Shown: positions 41,474 to 49,556 of the stretch, piece by piece | Position numbering within the stretch: the first letter of the stretch is position 1 | How the letters are laid out: each line of letters opens with the position of its first letter | From: JAFECT01 sp035551675 | Lineage (GTDB): Bacteria; Pseudomonadota; Alphaproteobacteria; Caulobacterales; Caulobacteraceae | Assembly (NCBI GenBank): GCA_035551675.1 | Contig: DASZMV010000056.1 | Coordinates: 62,001 to 126,000, forward strand | DNA: 64,000 nt | Reading direction: 5' to 3' | The notes under the pieces: model-generated | Seen by the model: the letters and a program-made list of their open reading frames with translations, nothing else | The model's database searches: none | Told to the model about the DNA's origin: nothing | Translations under genes and position numbers: made by a program

Positions 41474-42771
41474 GCAATTGCCAACCTGTGCGCTTGCAAA
41501 GCTTCGAACGCGCGCGCTAAGTCTTCGTCGTTCTGCGCGCGGTATCCGCGCGCGGCGTAGGCGCAGAGCGCGGTGCGCATTCCGGGACTGGTCGATCGCC
41601 GCACCGCCCAAGTCAGCATGTCGAGGCCCCCTGGCACATCCCGGCCGGACATCGCGAGCCAAGCGCCGCGCACCCCCTCAACCTCGGGAAAAGGCGACGC
41701 CTTGGTCGTCATCGACGCCGCGGAATAGTGCTCGATGAGATCGGTTCGCTCATCACGCGCCTCCATCGCGAACCAGGCGATGTTCGATTGCAGCAAGGCG
41801 CGATAGGGCTCGTCCACCAGCGCGCCGCCGTTCAGGAGCTGGTCGACCAACTCCGTGCGCTCGAAACACCGCGCCAACGCAGTCTTCGCGCCATTCGCCT
41901 CCTTGAGGTCGGATAAGGCATAGATCAAGAAACGTGCGCGTTGATCCGAGTTCCCGTCTGCGGCGGCGAAAGCGATCGCAGCCGCTTCGCCGTGGCGTCC
42001 GAAGTGGCGCAACCACGCCACCCGCCACTCTGTGATCGTATCCGACGTGGTGGATTGCTTCGGCGTGCGCCAAAGCAAAAGGCCGTCCGACACATGAGCG
42101 CCGTCCGACGTCGTGTAGGGAATGAGCGCTCCGATCCCCAAGAATGCATTGCAGAGCGTGATGCCGACGAGCACGCCGCCGGCGATCCGATTGATCTCGG
42201 CCGGATCGTCGGGCACGAGCAGACACGCCCACCAACCGAGCGCCACGGCGACGAAGTTCGCGGCCGCACCGGCCAGTATGATCAGGCAAGTCCCGGCTTT
42301 CGCAGAACCTAGACCGGGCGGGATGTGATGCACGCGCCCACCGCCGCCGATGAGCTCACGCTTGATCAGCAGGCGCGCGCGCCCGAGCTTGAATCGCGCC
42401 ATTACGGGACCGGCGCCGATAACAATCCGCGACACGCCATGCCCCAGCACGCGAGCGACAAGGGCATGCCCGGCCTCGTGGATAAAAACGCCCCCGGTGA
42501 CGCCCGCGATTGCCCCTAGCACCAGTGCGATCAGAAACGGCCCGCCCATCGCGCCGTGATCCATCCCGAGCCACGTCAGGGCGACCCAGGTCGCAACCAA
42601 GCCCGTCGCAGCCAACCCGCGACGCCACAGTGGCTTCGCCGGGCGATACGGCTCGCACCCCGCGCACACGGTCTGCTCGAAAAGACCGGCCTTCTCCCGC
42701 CGAAAGAAAGCGTCCACGTCCGAACGCAGGCCACAGACCGAACAACGCTTCGTGGACAAGACTTCCCCCAT
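41470..42771 (-). CDS. M50-type membrane metalloprotease with N-terminal zinc ribbon
   Basis: 433 aa from ATG 42771. An N-terminal zinc ribbon (C10-x2-C13 and C36-x2-C39) is followed by membrane helices. The zinc protease motif HEAGH is at 98-102 inside the helix GGVFIHEAGHALVARVLG. A second membrane block follows (LIILAGAAANFVAVALGWWACLL, like the NxxPxxxLDG region but without that motif). A soluble helical tail of about 190 residues may hold TPR-like repeats. Site-2-protease-like intramembrane cleavage is possible. The missing second aspartate motif leaves activity uncertain. Confidence 0.68.
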   Translation of the reverse strand: MGEVLSTKRCSVCGLRSDVDAFFRREKAGLFEQTVCAGCEPYRPAKPLWRRGLAATGLVATWVALTWLGMDHGAMGGPFLIALVLGAIAGVTGGVFIHEAGHALVARVLGHGVSRIVIGAGPVMARFKLGRARLLIKRELIGGGGRVHHIPPGLGSAKAGTCLIILAGAAANFVAVALGWWACLLVPDDPAEINRIAGGVLVGITLCNAFLGIGALIPYTTSDGAHVSDGLLLWRTPKQSTTSDTITEWRVAWLRHFGRHGEAAAIAFAAADGNSDQRARFLIYALSDLKEANGAKTALARCFERTELVDQLLNGGALVDEPYRALLQSNIAWFAMEARDERTDLIEHYSAASMTTKASPFPEVEGVRGAWLAMSGRDVPGGLDMLTWAVRRSTSPGMRTALCAYAARGYRAQNDEDLARAFEALQAHRLAIA

Positions 42772-42892
42772 CCCGGCGGACGGCCTGAGCGCGAGCCTAG
42801 CGTGGAAATCCAGCCGCACGCCAGACGAGACCGCTTTCCGGCGCACAATCGAACGCCGGCCCGAAAGTCTTTGTATTTTTGGGTAAAAGAGA

Positions 42893-42967
42893 TGGTGGAC
42901 GCGGTAGGGATTGAACCTACGACCCCACCCGTGTGAAGGGTGTGCTCTCCCGCTGAGCTACGCGTCC
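42893..42967 (-). tRNA. tRNA-Val (CAC)
   Basis: 75 nt including an encoded CCA. Acceptor stem GGACGCG/CGCGTCC, D-arm TAGCTCAGCGGGAGAGC, anticodon stem CACCC/GGGTG with loop TTCACAC (anticodon CAC, reading GUG), T-arm with GGTTCAATCC. It ends the accessory region. No second copy of its 3' end is visible at the other side, so its use as the attachment site is not supported. Confidence 0.95.
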
Positions 42968-42983
42968 GCCCGAGGGAAGCGGG

Positions 42984-43012
42984 GACATAGCTTGCACCGC
43001 CCGGGGCCGCAA
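42984..43012 (-). promoter_or_regulatory. promoter of the tRNA-Val gene
   Basis: Minus strand TTGCGG (43007-43012), 17 nt, TATGTC (42984-42989), giving a start about 10 nt before the tRNA 5' end. Confidence 0.5.
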
Positions 43013-43052
43013 GCTTTTCCCGGACCCTCTGGCCCTCGCCCGGCCAAGCCCC

Positions 43053-43730
43053 CTAGGCTTTGATCCGGTCGCCCAGGGCACCGGCCATTTCCTCGGTGAT
43101 CCTGGCGGCGGCCGGTTCGCTCTGGACCGAGGCCCAGTAGGCGGCCGCCTTCTCGTGGCGCTCGAGGAAGCCCTCGCGGCCCAGCGCCTTGGCGAAGGGG
43201 GCGATGAAGCCCAGCACCGGGACAATCGCACAGTCGGCCGTGGTCAGGGTGTCGGCGACCGCGCACCGGGTCTGGCCGGTCAGGAACCAGTCCAGGTTCT
43301 CCAGGTGCTTGTCGACGTGGGCGAAGGCGTCGCCCACCACCTTCGGGTCCATCTTCGCCACCGACCAGGTCCGCGTCGTCATGTCCATCTGGGAGAACAG
43401 CTTCACGGCGCCCTCCAGCACATAGAGTTCGGCGATGCGCGCCAGCACGCGGCCCCGGGCGCGCGCTTCCGGCGTCTCGGCGCGCATGGGCTTGTCGGGG
43501 AACTTGTCGGCGAAATACTCGACGATGGCGTCGCTCTCCGCCACCACCGACCCGTCGTCGAGCAGCAGCGCGGGCAGCTTTCCAATCGGGTTGATCTTCA
43601 GATAGTCCGGGTGGTGCGGCCCCCCATCGCCGGGCGCCGCCGCGATCTCCACCGGCAGGTCCCAGGCATAGACCGCCATGCGCGGGCGCGAGGCGTAGGG
43701 CGAAAGCTTGGCGACGGCGAAGAGCTGCAT
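43053..43730 (-). CDS. glutathione S-transferase family protein
   Basis: 225 aa. Thioredoxin-like N-domain with VAKLSPYASRPRMAVYAW, the cis-Pro segment NPIGKLPALLLDDG and the glutathione-binding ESDAIVEYF motif. The helical C-domain has the N-capping-type motif LTTADCAIVPVLGF. Ser10 or Tyr12 could activate glutathione. Cytoplasmic detoxification or a related thiol reaction is expected; substrate unknown. Confidence 0.88.
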   Translation of the reverse strand: MQLFAVAKLSPYASRPRMAVYAWDLPVEIAAAPGDGGPHHPDYLKINPIGKLPALLLDDGSVVAESDAIVEYFADKFPDKPMRAETPEARARGRVLARIAELYVLEGAVKLFSQMDMTTRTWSVAKMDPKVVGDAFAHVDKHLENLDWFLTGQTRCAVADTLTTADCAIVPVLGFIAPFAKALGREGFLERHEKAAAYWASVQSEPAAARITEEMAGALGDRIKA

Positions 43731-43911
43731 GGGGTGATCTCCCGGTTGCCCCTGAGTTCTAGGACGAAGGGGCGGGAGTCAATCCGACGCGCGATACATC
43801 GGCGGTCACCGTTACGCCGTCTCGTTCAAAGACGCGCACCAGCGCCGCCAGCGCTGTTCCGTCGAACTCGTCGCACACCGACCTGAGGCAAGACGATCAA
43901 GCTGGGCGGCT

Positions 43912-45390
43912 TTACGGAATCACACCGTACTTCGCTTGGGTCTCTGCAACCGTCGGGTCTGCGGCGACCACCGCCGCGATATCGGCGCGCCCCTCTTCAA
44001 CCCGGCCCAGACGCAACTTGCAGACGCCGACGCAATAGCGGCAATGCGCGCACGCCGGGTCGATGACCAAGGCGCGGTCGTAATTCTCGAGCGCCTCTAC
44101 AAACCGACCGGCATGGAACTGCACAAATCCGCGGGTGCGACAGACCGCGTGGTCATCCTCGCCGAGTTCGCGCGCGCGGACGCAATCCTCCAGCGAAGCA
44201 CTTGCGTCGCCGCCTGCCAGAGCCCGCTCCCAGGCGCGACGGAGGTAAACGGCTGGGTCATCCGACCCGAGCGCGACCAGGGCGTCGCAGTCGGCCAAGG
44301 CAGCCGCGTGCTCACCGCGATCCCCAAGCAAAGAAATTCGCAGAAGACGGCTGTTCCTATGATTCGGCTCCTTTATGATGGCCGCATTCACGTCGGTGAG
44401 GGCTAGCTCCACGTCGCCCTGCTTCTCACGAACCCACGCGCGGCCATACAACGCCTTGAAGCTGTCTGGCTCGAATTCAAGCACGCGGTCGAAATCCCGA
44501 ACTGCGAGGTCGTATTGCTCCAACTCAATGCGCGCGCAGCCTCGTTCATAGGCGATCGCGGCGGCGCCCTCGTCATCGGCACAGATCCCCTCGGCCGTGT
44601 CGAAGTCGGTGATCGCCCGACCGTGCTCGCCCAATTCTGTCCAGGCCACGCCCCGGTTGTAAAATAGCTGGGGGATTGTCGGATCGAGCGCGATAGCACG
44701 ATCATAGTCGGTGATCGCGCGCTCGAATTCGCGCTTCTCCGCACGAGCGTAGCCGCGACAACGGTAAGCGCGTGCATTGTTCCGGTCGAGTGCGATGACG
44801 CGGTCGTAATCCGCTATGGCCCGATCGAGCTCGCCCGACTGCGTCCAAGCGTAGGCGCGGTGATCGTAGCCGTGCGTATCCCGCGGCTTAAGTTTGATCG
44901 CCCGGTCGTAGTCGGCGATCGCCTTGTCGTACTCACCCATGCCGGTGAATACGAAGCCGCGACCCAGCCATGCGAATGCACGGCGCGGTTTCATGCGAAC
45001 GATCGCGTCGAAATCTCCGAGCGCTCGATCGAAGAGACCGCTGTGCGCCAAGGACCATCCTCGCCAGTAGAGCGCGTCGTAGTCGTTCGGCCAAGCGCCT
45101 AGCGCCTGGTCGTAGGCCTCGACGGCGCGATCGTACTTTTTCGCCCTATAGGCCGCGGCGCCGCGATCGGTCGCCGCGACGTACGCGTTCAGCCGGCGCA
45201 TACGCAACAGCGCCCGAAATGCGAAGGCGGCCAAAATGAACCGCCAGAGCAACGATCCGAAATCGATCCACAGACGATGCCACCGCCCGGCGTCGAACGC
45301 CGAACCGACTATGAGCGCGCCGCTCCACAAACAATAGACGAGCGCAACGATCGCCGCGGCGGTCGTCCAGCGCAGGATCGTCATCCGCAC
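43912..45390 (-). CDS. membrane-anchored tetratricopeptide repeat protein
   Basis: 492 aa. Two N-terminal hydrophobic helices (about 8-30 and 44-62) are followed by about eleven TPR units from residue 75 to the end. Several carry the motif A-x2-DYDRAI-x-L(K/D)P (DKAIADYDRAIKLKP, DRAIADYDRVIALD, ERAITDYDRAIALDP). It probably serves as a protein-interaction scaffold; cytoplasmic or periplasmic side not determined. The next gene upstream ends 12 nt before its start. Confidence 0.82.
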   Translation of the reverse strand: MRMTILRWTTAAAIVALVYCLWSGALIVGSAFDAGRWHRLWIDFGSLLWRFILAAFAFRALLRMRRLNAYVAATDRGAAAYRAKKYDRAVEAYDQALGAWPNDYDALYWRGWSLAHSGLFDRALGDFDAIVRMKPRRAFAWLGRGFVFTGMGEYDKAIADYDRAIKLKPRDTHGYDHRAYAWTQSGELDRAIADYDRVIALDRNNARAYRCRGYARAEKREFERAITDYDRAIALDPTIPQLFYNRGVAWTELGEHGRAITDFDTAEGICADDEGAAAIAYERGCARIELEQYDLAVRDFDRVLEFEPDSFKALYGRAWVREKQGDVELALTDVNAAIIKEPNHRNSRLLRISLLGDRGEHAAALADCDALVALGSDDPAVYLRRAWERALAGGDASASLEDCVRARELGEDDHAVCRTRGFVQFHAGRFVEALENYDRALVIDPACAHCRYCVGVCKLRLGRVEEGRADIAAVVAADPTVAETQAKYGVIP

Positions 45391-45402
45391 GGCGGAGCGC
45401 CC

Positions 45403-45903
45403 TTACCGGCCCGCGCACCGGTCGAGGAACCCCCCGATGACCTTGCGGTCGTCAGGGCCGAGTTCGACCATGCCGGTCCAACCGGTGGTCATCAGCGACA
45501 TCGACTTGGTCTTGCGCAGCGCCTGCAGCGTCGGATCCTTCAGCGGCATGTCGATGGCGAGATTCCATCCCTTCGTCGTGTTCGCAGTCGCCCTGGCCGG
45601 GACCAGGTCGATTTTCCGACCGTCGACATAGAGGCCCATGACGGCCGCGCCAGGAAGCATCGTCGCGCCTGGCGCGTCGCTCACCTTTGCGCCGGTCCCC
45701 GGGTCCATGAGCTGGGTCACCCCGGTCTCGACGATGGTCACATGATCGCCCGCGCACGCGAAGCGGTAATCGACCCCCTGGTCGCCGTAGCTGAGGGCGA
45801 GCCGCAACGGCGGCCCGTCCTCGACCTTCCAGTTCCCTGCCTGCGCCGCGAAGGGAACCGCTAGGGCGATCAAGCCCGTCGCCAAAACCCAACCGATCCG
45901 CAT
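45403..45903 (-). CDS. hypothetical secreted protein
   Basis: 166 aa from ATG 45903, with a signal peptide (MRIGWVLATGLIALAVPFAAQA). The mature part has Cys in RFACAGDH and at the end (LDRCAGR), perhaps one disulfide. It looks like a small beta-rich periplasmic protein, but no family is recognised. Cotranscribed with the TPR protein gene downstream (12-nt gap). Confidence 0.65.
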   Translation of the reverse strand: MRIGWVLATGLIALAVPFAAQAGNWKVEDGPPLRLALSYGDQGVDYRFACAGDHVTIVETGVTQLMDPGTGAKVSDAPGATMLPGAAVMGLYVDGRKIDLVPARATANTTKGWNLAIDMPLKDPTLQALRKTKSMSLMTTGWTGMVELGPDDRKVIGGFLDRCAGR

Positions 45904-46064
45904 GACCGCCACCCCCACGCGATGATGAACGGCGCCAGCGTAGAGGTAATTGGCCGGGCGGCATATGGGGCTGTCTCGGTCTGTAGCCGGGCCGCGTTTC
46001 GCCCGCGAGAGGAATTAGCCGCGCTCCCCTTCCCCTCTGGCGCGGTCCTTGAACCGGTGGCGGC

Positions 46065-47984
46065 ATGAGCCTCGCCGCCGTACCAAAACAGACCGAACCG
46101 GGTCTTTCCGCCGATCTGTCCCAAGCCGGGACGGCGCGGCTGCCCGACGCCGTGACCGACGCCGACGCGTTGGACCTGCTGTTCTGCTACCAGCGCATCG
46201 CCAATCCGGCGCTGCGCCGCACGGCGCTCAGCTGCGTGCAGACGCTGGCCGCCCATGAAGGCGTTCGCGACCGGACGCCCAAGCCCGCGACCCGCCGCGC
46301 GACCCAGCGCCCGCTCGACGTGCTGAAGTTCGGCAGTTCGGTGCTGCGCACGCCCGCCGACGCGCCCGAGGCCGTCACCGAAATCTATCGCGCCGTACGC
46401 CAGGGCCGCCGCGTGCTCGCCGTCGTCTCCGCCTTCGACGGCGTGACCGACCGCCTGATCGGCGACGCCCAGGCCTTCGGCTGCGCCCACGACAATGTTC
46501 ACCTGCCGCGTTACGTCGCGCTCGGCGAAGAGACCTCCGCGGCCCTGCTCGCGCTCGCCTGCGATCGCGCCGGCCTGACGGTCGCCGCCCTTTCGCCGGC
46601 CGAGATCGGCATCCTGGCCGAAGGCGACCGCGAGACCGCCAAGCCGACCGGCCTCGACGCCGCCGTCATCGAACGCGCCTTCGAAACCAACGACGTGGTC
46701 GTCGTGCCGGGGTTCACCGCGCGCGATCGCGACGGCAATGTCGTGCTGCTCGGTCGCGGCGGATCGGATCTGACCGCCGTGTTCCTGGGCGCCGAGCTCG
46801 GCGCCGACCGGGTGCGCCTGGTCAAGGACGTTGACGGCGTCTACGACCGCGACCCGAAATCCAATCATGAGGCTCTGCGCTTCGCCGCCCTGACCTGGAG
46901 CGCCGCGCGTGACGTCGCCGGCAAGCTCGTTCAGGCGCGCGCCCTCGACATGGCCGAAGATCGCGGCGTCGCGATCGAGATCGCCGCCCTGGGACGCGAA
47001 GACGCCACCGCCATCGGCCCGAACGGTCAACCCCCAGTGAGCGCGCCCAGTGTGAAACGTGCGGCGTCAAGAGCGCCGCTGCGCGTGGCCGTGGCCGGAT
47101 GCGGCGTCGTGGGCGGGGGGATCGTTGACCGCTTGCGGCGGCGCGCCGACGCCTTCGAAATCACCGGCGTCCTGGTGCGCGACCCAATGAAGCTGCGCGA
47201 CATCGACGCCGCGGGCCTGATGGTCACCGAACCGGAAGCCCTGCTCGAATGGGAGCCCGAGGTCGTCGTCGACGTGCTCTCCTGCGCCAAGACCGGCGCC
47301 TGGCTTTCGCAAGCCGCGCTGGACGCCGGCGTGTCGGTGGTCAGCGCCAACAAACAGGCAGTCATCAGCGCCCACGCGCGGCTCGCCGCCGCCGCCCAAC
47401 GCACCGGCGCACGTCTCTACTGTTCCGCCTCCGTCGGCGGCGGCGCGCCCTTGATCGAGACGGTTCGCGCCGCGCGCAAGTCCGGTCCCATCGCGCGCCT
47501 CGATGGCGTGCTGAACGGCACGGTGAACTTCCTGCTCGGCCGCCTTGCCGCCGGCGAACGTTTCGCCGACGCCCTGAAAGCCGCCCAGGCCGCCGGCCTC
47601 GCCGAAGAAGACCCGTCCGCCGACCTCGACGGGCGCGACGCCGCCGCCAAACTGCGCATCCTGGCGCTTGAGGCCTTCGACGAATTGGTGGGCGCGGTCG
47701 ACGTCGACCGCGCGGTGCTCGATGACAAGGTCATCCAATGCGCCGCCTCCCAGCCGCTGAAACAGGTTTCGCGCCTGAGCTGGGAAAACGGCCGCCTGAA
47801 GGCCCAGGTCGTCTTCGCGCCCGACCCTCAGTTCGCAGGCCTTGACGCCGATCGCAACCGCCTGCGCGTCGTGGGCATGGACGGTCGCGTCTTCACCGCC
47901 CAGGGCCGCGGCGCCGGCCGCTGGCCCACCACCGAAAGCGTGTTGTCGGACCTGCTGGACTTCCGCGCCGCCCGCGCGAGCTAG
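46065..47984 (+). CDS. aspartokinase-homoserine dehydrogenase fusion lacking ACT domains
   Basis: 639 aa. Residues 1-85 are an extension with a helical segment DALDLLFCYQRIANPALRRTAL. Residues 86-320 are an aspartokinase-like kinase: LKFGSSVLR (88-96), ALGEETSAALLA, GRGGSDLTA (230-238) and VKDVDGVYDRDP. Residues 338-639 are homoserine dehydrogenase: NAD motif VAGCGVVGGG, SANKQAVIS, GVLNGTVNFLL and the DLDGRDAAAKL active site. E. coli ThrA has about 820 residues with a regulatory ACT pair between the domains, absent here. It would make homoserine for Thr/Met. The kinase half could be catalytic or vestigial. Confidence 0.85.
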   Translation: MSLAAVPKQTEPGLSADLSQAGTARLPDAVTDADALDLLFCYQRIANPALRRTALSCVQTLAAHEGVRDRTPKPATRRATQRPLDVLKFGSSVLRTPADAPEAVTEIYRAVRQGRRVLAVVSAFDGVTDRLIGDAQAFGCAHDNVHLPRYVALGEETSAALLALACDRAGLTVAALSPAEIGILAEGDRETAKPTGLDAAVIERAFETNDVVVVPGFTARDRDGNVVLLGRGGSDLTAVFLGAELGADRVRLVKDVDGVYDRDPKSNHEALRFAALTWSAARDVAGKLVQARALDMAEDRGVAIEIAALGREDATAIGPNGQPPVSAPSVKRAASRAPLRVAVAGCGVVGGGIVDRLRRRADAFEITGVLVRDPMKLRDIDAAGLMVTEPEALLEWEPEVVVDVLSCAKTGAWLSQAALDAGVSVVSANKQAVISAHARLAAAAQRTGARLYCSASVGGGAPLIETVRAARKSGPIARLDGVLNGTVNFLLGRLAAGERFADALKAAQAAGLAEEDPSADLDGRDAAAKLRILALEAFDELVGAVDVDRAVLDDKVIQCAASQPLKQVSRLSWENGRLKAQVVFAPDPQFAGLDADRNRLRVVGMDGRVFTAQGRGAGRWPTTESVLSDLLDFRAARAS

Positions 47985-49534
47985 GACGCCTCCAGGCCGC
48001 CGAACACGTCTGTCGCCGCCGGCATCGCCGCCCAGAACTCGCGCACCTCGCGATCGGGATCGTTCACGAGCTCGACCTTGTCGTCGAGCAGCAGGGTCGC
48101 CCTGCTCGCCGTATCGTAGGCCGGCCAGCTCGGCACGCCCTCGCCATTCGGATCGCCGCTGCGCGCGAAGTTGATCCAGGCGGAGGACAGGGCCTCGGTC
48201 GCCGCCGCCGCCTTCCTGGTTTCGGACCCGAGGATCGCATCGCGCCGATTGTTCAGACTCGCCGAAACGTCGCTCGCGTGCACGGCGCCGAACACACCGT
48301 CCGCCGCCGTTGTCGCCCAGTTCCACTGGTACATGCGCACCGGCGCGCGTCCCTGCGCCGCCTTCAATTCGGCCATCCGCCGCGCCCACCGCCGGAAGCC
48401 GCCGTCGGTGACGATCTGAGCGTGCAGCAGGTAGGGCGACTTGTCGGGCCAGCGCGCGCGATAAAGCGCATACATCGGCGCACCCTTGGCGCCGTAGCGC
48501 TGATCCAGCACCGCCTTCAGCCCGGCTTCGTCCAGGTCGAAGTTGGCGAAGAACAGTCCCGCGTCGTCCTGCGTCGTCGATACGATCAGCGGGACGTCCG
48601 CGCTCTGCGCCGGCGCATCGGGATCGAACGGGTGGCGCGGCAGCACCTTGCCGTCGAGCACCGGAGAGAAAAACAGCGACCCCGTCGCCGCCTGCGCGGC
48701 CAGCAAGGTGTGCATCGGGACTTGCCACAGCTTATCGGCGCGCCGTTTGTCCATGCCGAGTTTGCCGAGCAGCGCGTGAGTCAATTTCGCGCTGTCCTCG
48801 CGGGTGAGGATGCGGTTCCACGACCCGCTCTGCACCGCCGCGCGGTGGAACAGGCCCTGCGCCGCGGGCGTGGCCAGGAGTACGCTCGTCTTCCAGCCCC
48901 CGCCGGACTGGCCGAACACGAACACGTTGTTCGGATCGCCGCCGAACTCGGCGATATTGTCGCGCACCCACTCGAGCGCGAGGACGATGTCCAAAATCCC
49001 CGCCGCGCCGGAGGCCGCATAGCGCCGCCCGCCCCCCGCGTCGGCCAGGTTCAGATAGCCGAAACTCGCCAGACGATGCATGACGCTGACCAGCACGACG
49101 TCGCCTTTCAGAGCGATCTGGGCGCCGTCGTACATGGGCGCGTTCGCCGAGCCGTGCGCAAACCCACCGCCATGAATGCAGACCATGACCGGCCGCTTGC
49201 CGCCGTCCCGGACGCCTCGCGTAAAGACGTTCAGGTGCAGGCAGTCCTCGCTCATGCCGCCTTCGGCCACGGCGAGGTCGAGCAGAATCAATCGCCCGTA
49301 CGCATGGTCCAGGAACTGCGACGCCTGCGGCGACACCGGTCCATAGCCAAAGCAGTCGCGAACGCCCTTCCACGGTTTCGGCCGCTCTGGCGGCAGGAAC
49401 CGCATCCTGCCGCCGGTCGGCGCGCCGTAAGGAATCGCGCGGAAGGTCCGCACGCCCGCGTTGATCAGTCCCCGAACCTTGCCGGCCGCGGTCTCGGCCG
49501 TGCAGAAGAGCGCATCGGTTAGGTCGGCCGGCAT
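47981..49534 (-). CDS. type B carboxylesterase/lipase
   Basis: 517 aa. Family signatures: EDCLHLNVF, the oxyanion CIHGGGFAHGS, the nucleophile elbow VFVFGQSGGGWKT, the acid and His regions in the C-terminal half (QDDAGLF, GAVHASDV). No clear signal peptide, so probably cytoplasmic. It hydrolyses carboxylic esters; substrate unknown. Its stop overlaps the homoserine dehydrogenase stop by 4 nt. It lies 22 nt downstream of the TonB receptor gene on the same strand, which suggests joint expression. Confidence 0.88.
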   Translation of the reverse strand: MPADLTDALFCTAETAAGKVRGLINAGVRTFRAIPYGAPTGGRMRFLPPERPKPWKGVRDCFGYGPVSPQASQFLDHAYGRLILLDLAVAEGGMSEDCLHLNVFTRGVRDGGKRPVMVCIHGGGFAHGSANAPMYDGAQIALKGDVVLVSVMHRLASFGYLNLADAGGGRRYAASGAAGILDIVLALEWVRDNIAEFGGDPNNVFVFGQSGGGWKTSVLLATPAAQGLFHRAAVQSGSWNRILTREDSAKLTHALLGKLGMDKRRADKLWQVPMHTLLAAQAATGSLFFSPVLDGKVLPRHPFDPDAPAQSADVPLIVSTTQDDAGLFFANFDLDEAGLKAVLDQRYGAKGAPMYALYRARWPDKSPYLLHAQIVTDGGFRRWARRMAELKAAQGRAPVRMYQWNWATTAADGVFGAVHASDVSASLNNRRDAILGSETRKAAAATEALSSAWINFARSGDPNGEGVPSWPAYDTASRATLLLDDKVELVNDPDREVREFWAAMPAATDVFGGLEAS

Positions 49535-49556
49535 GGGAAGCGCCTTTGTCCTACGC

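Noticed and set aside
42893..42967. tRNA-Val as the prophage attachment site
   Set aside because: No duplicate of the tRNA 3' end is visible near 30.1 kb and no integrase gene is present, so the position at the region's edge is only suggestive.
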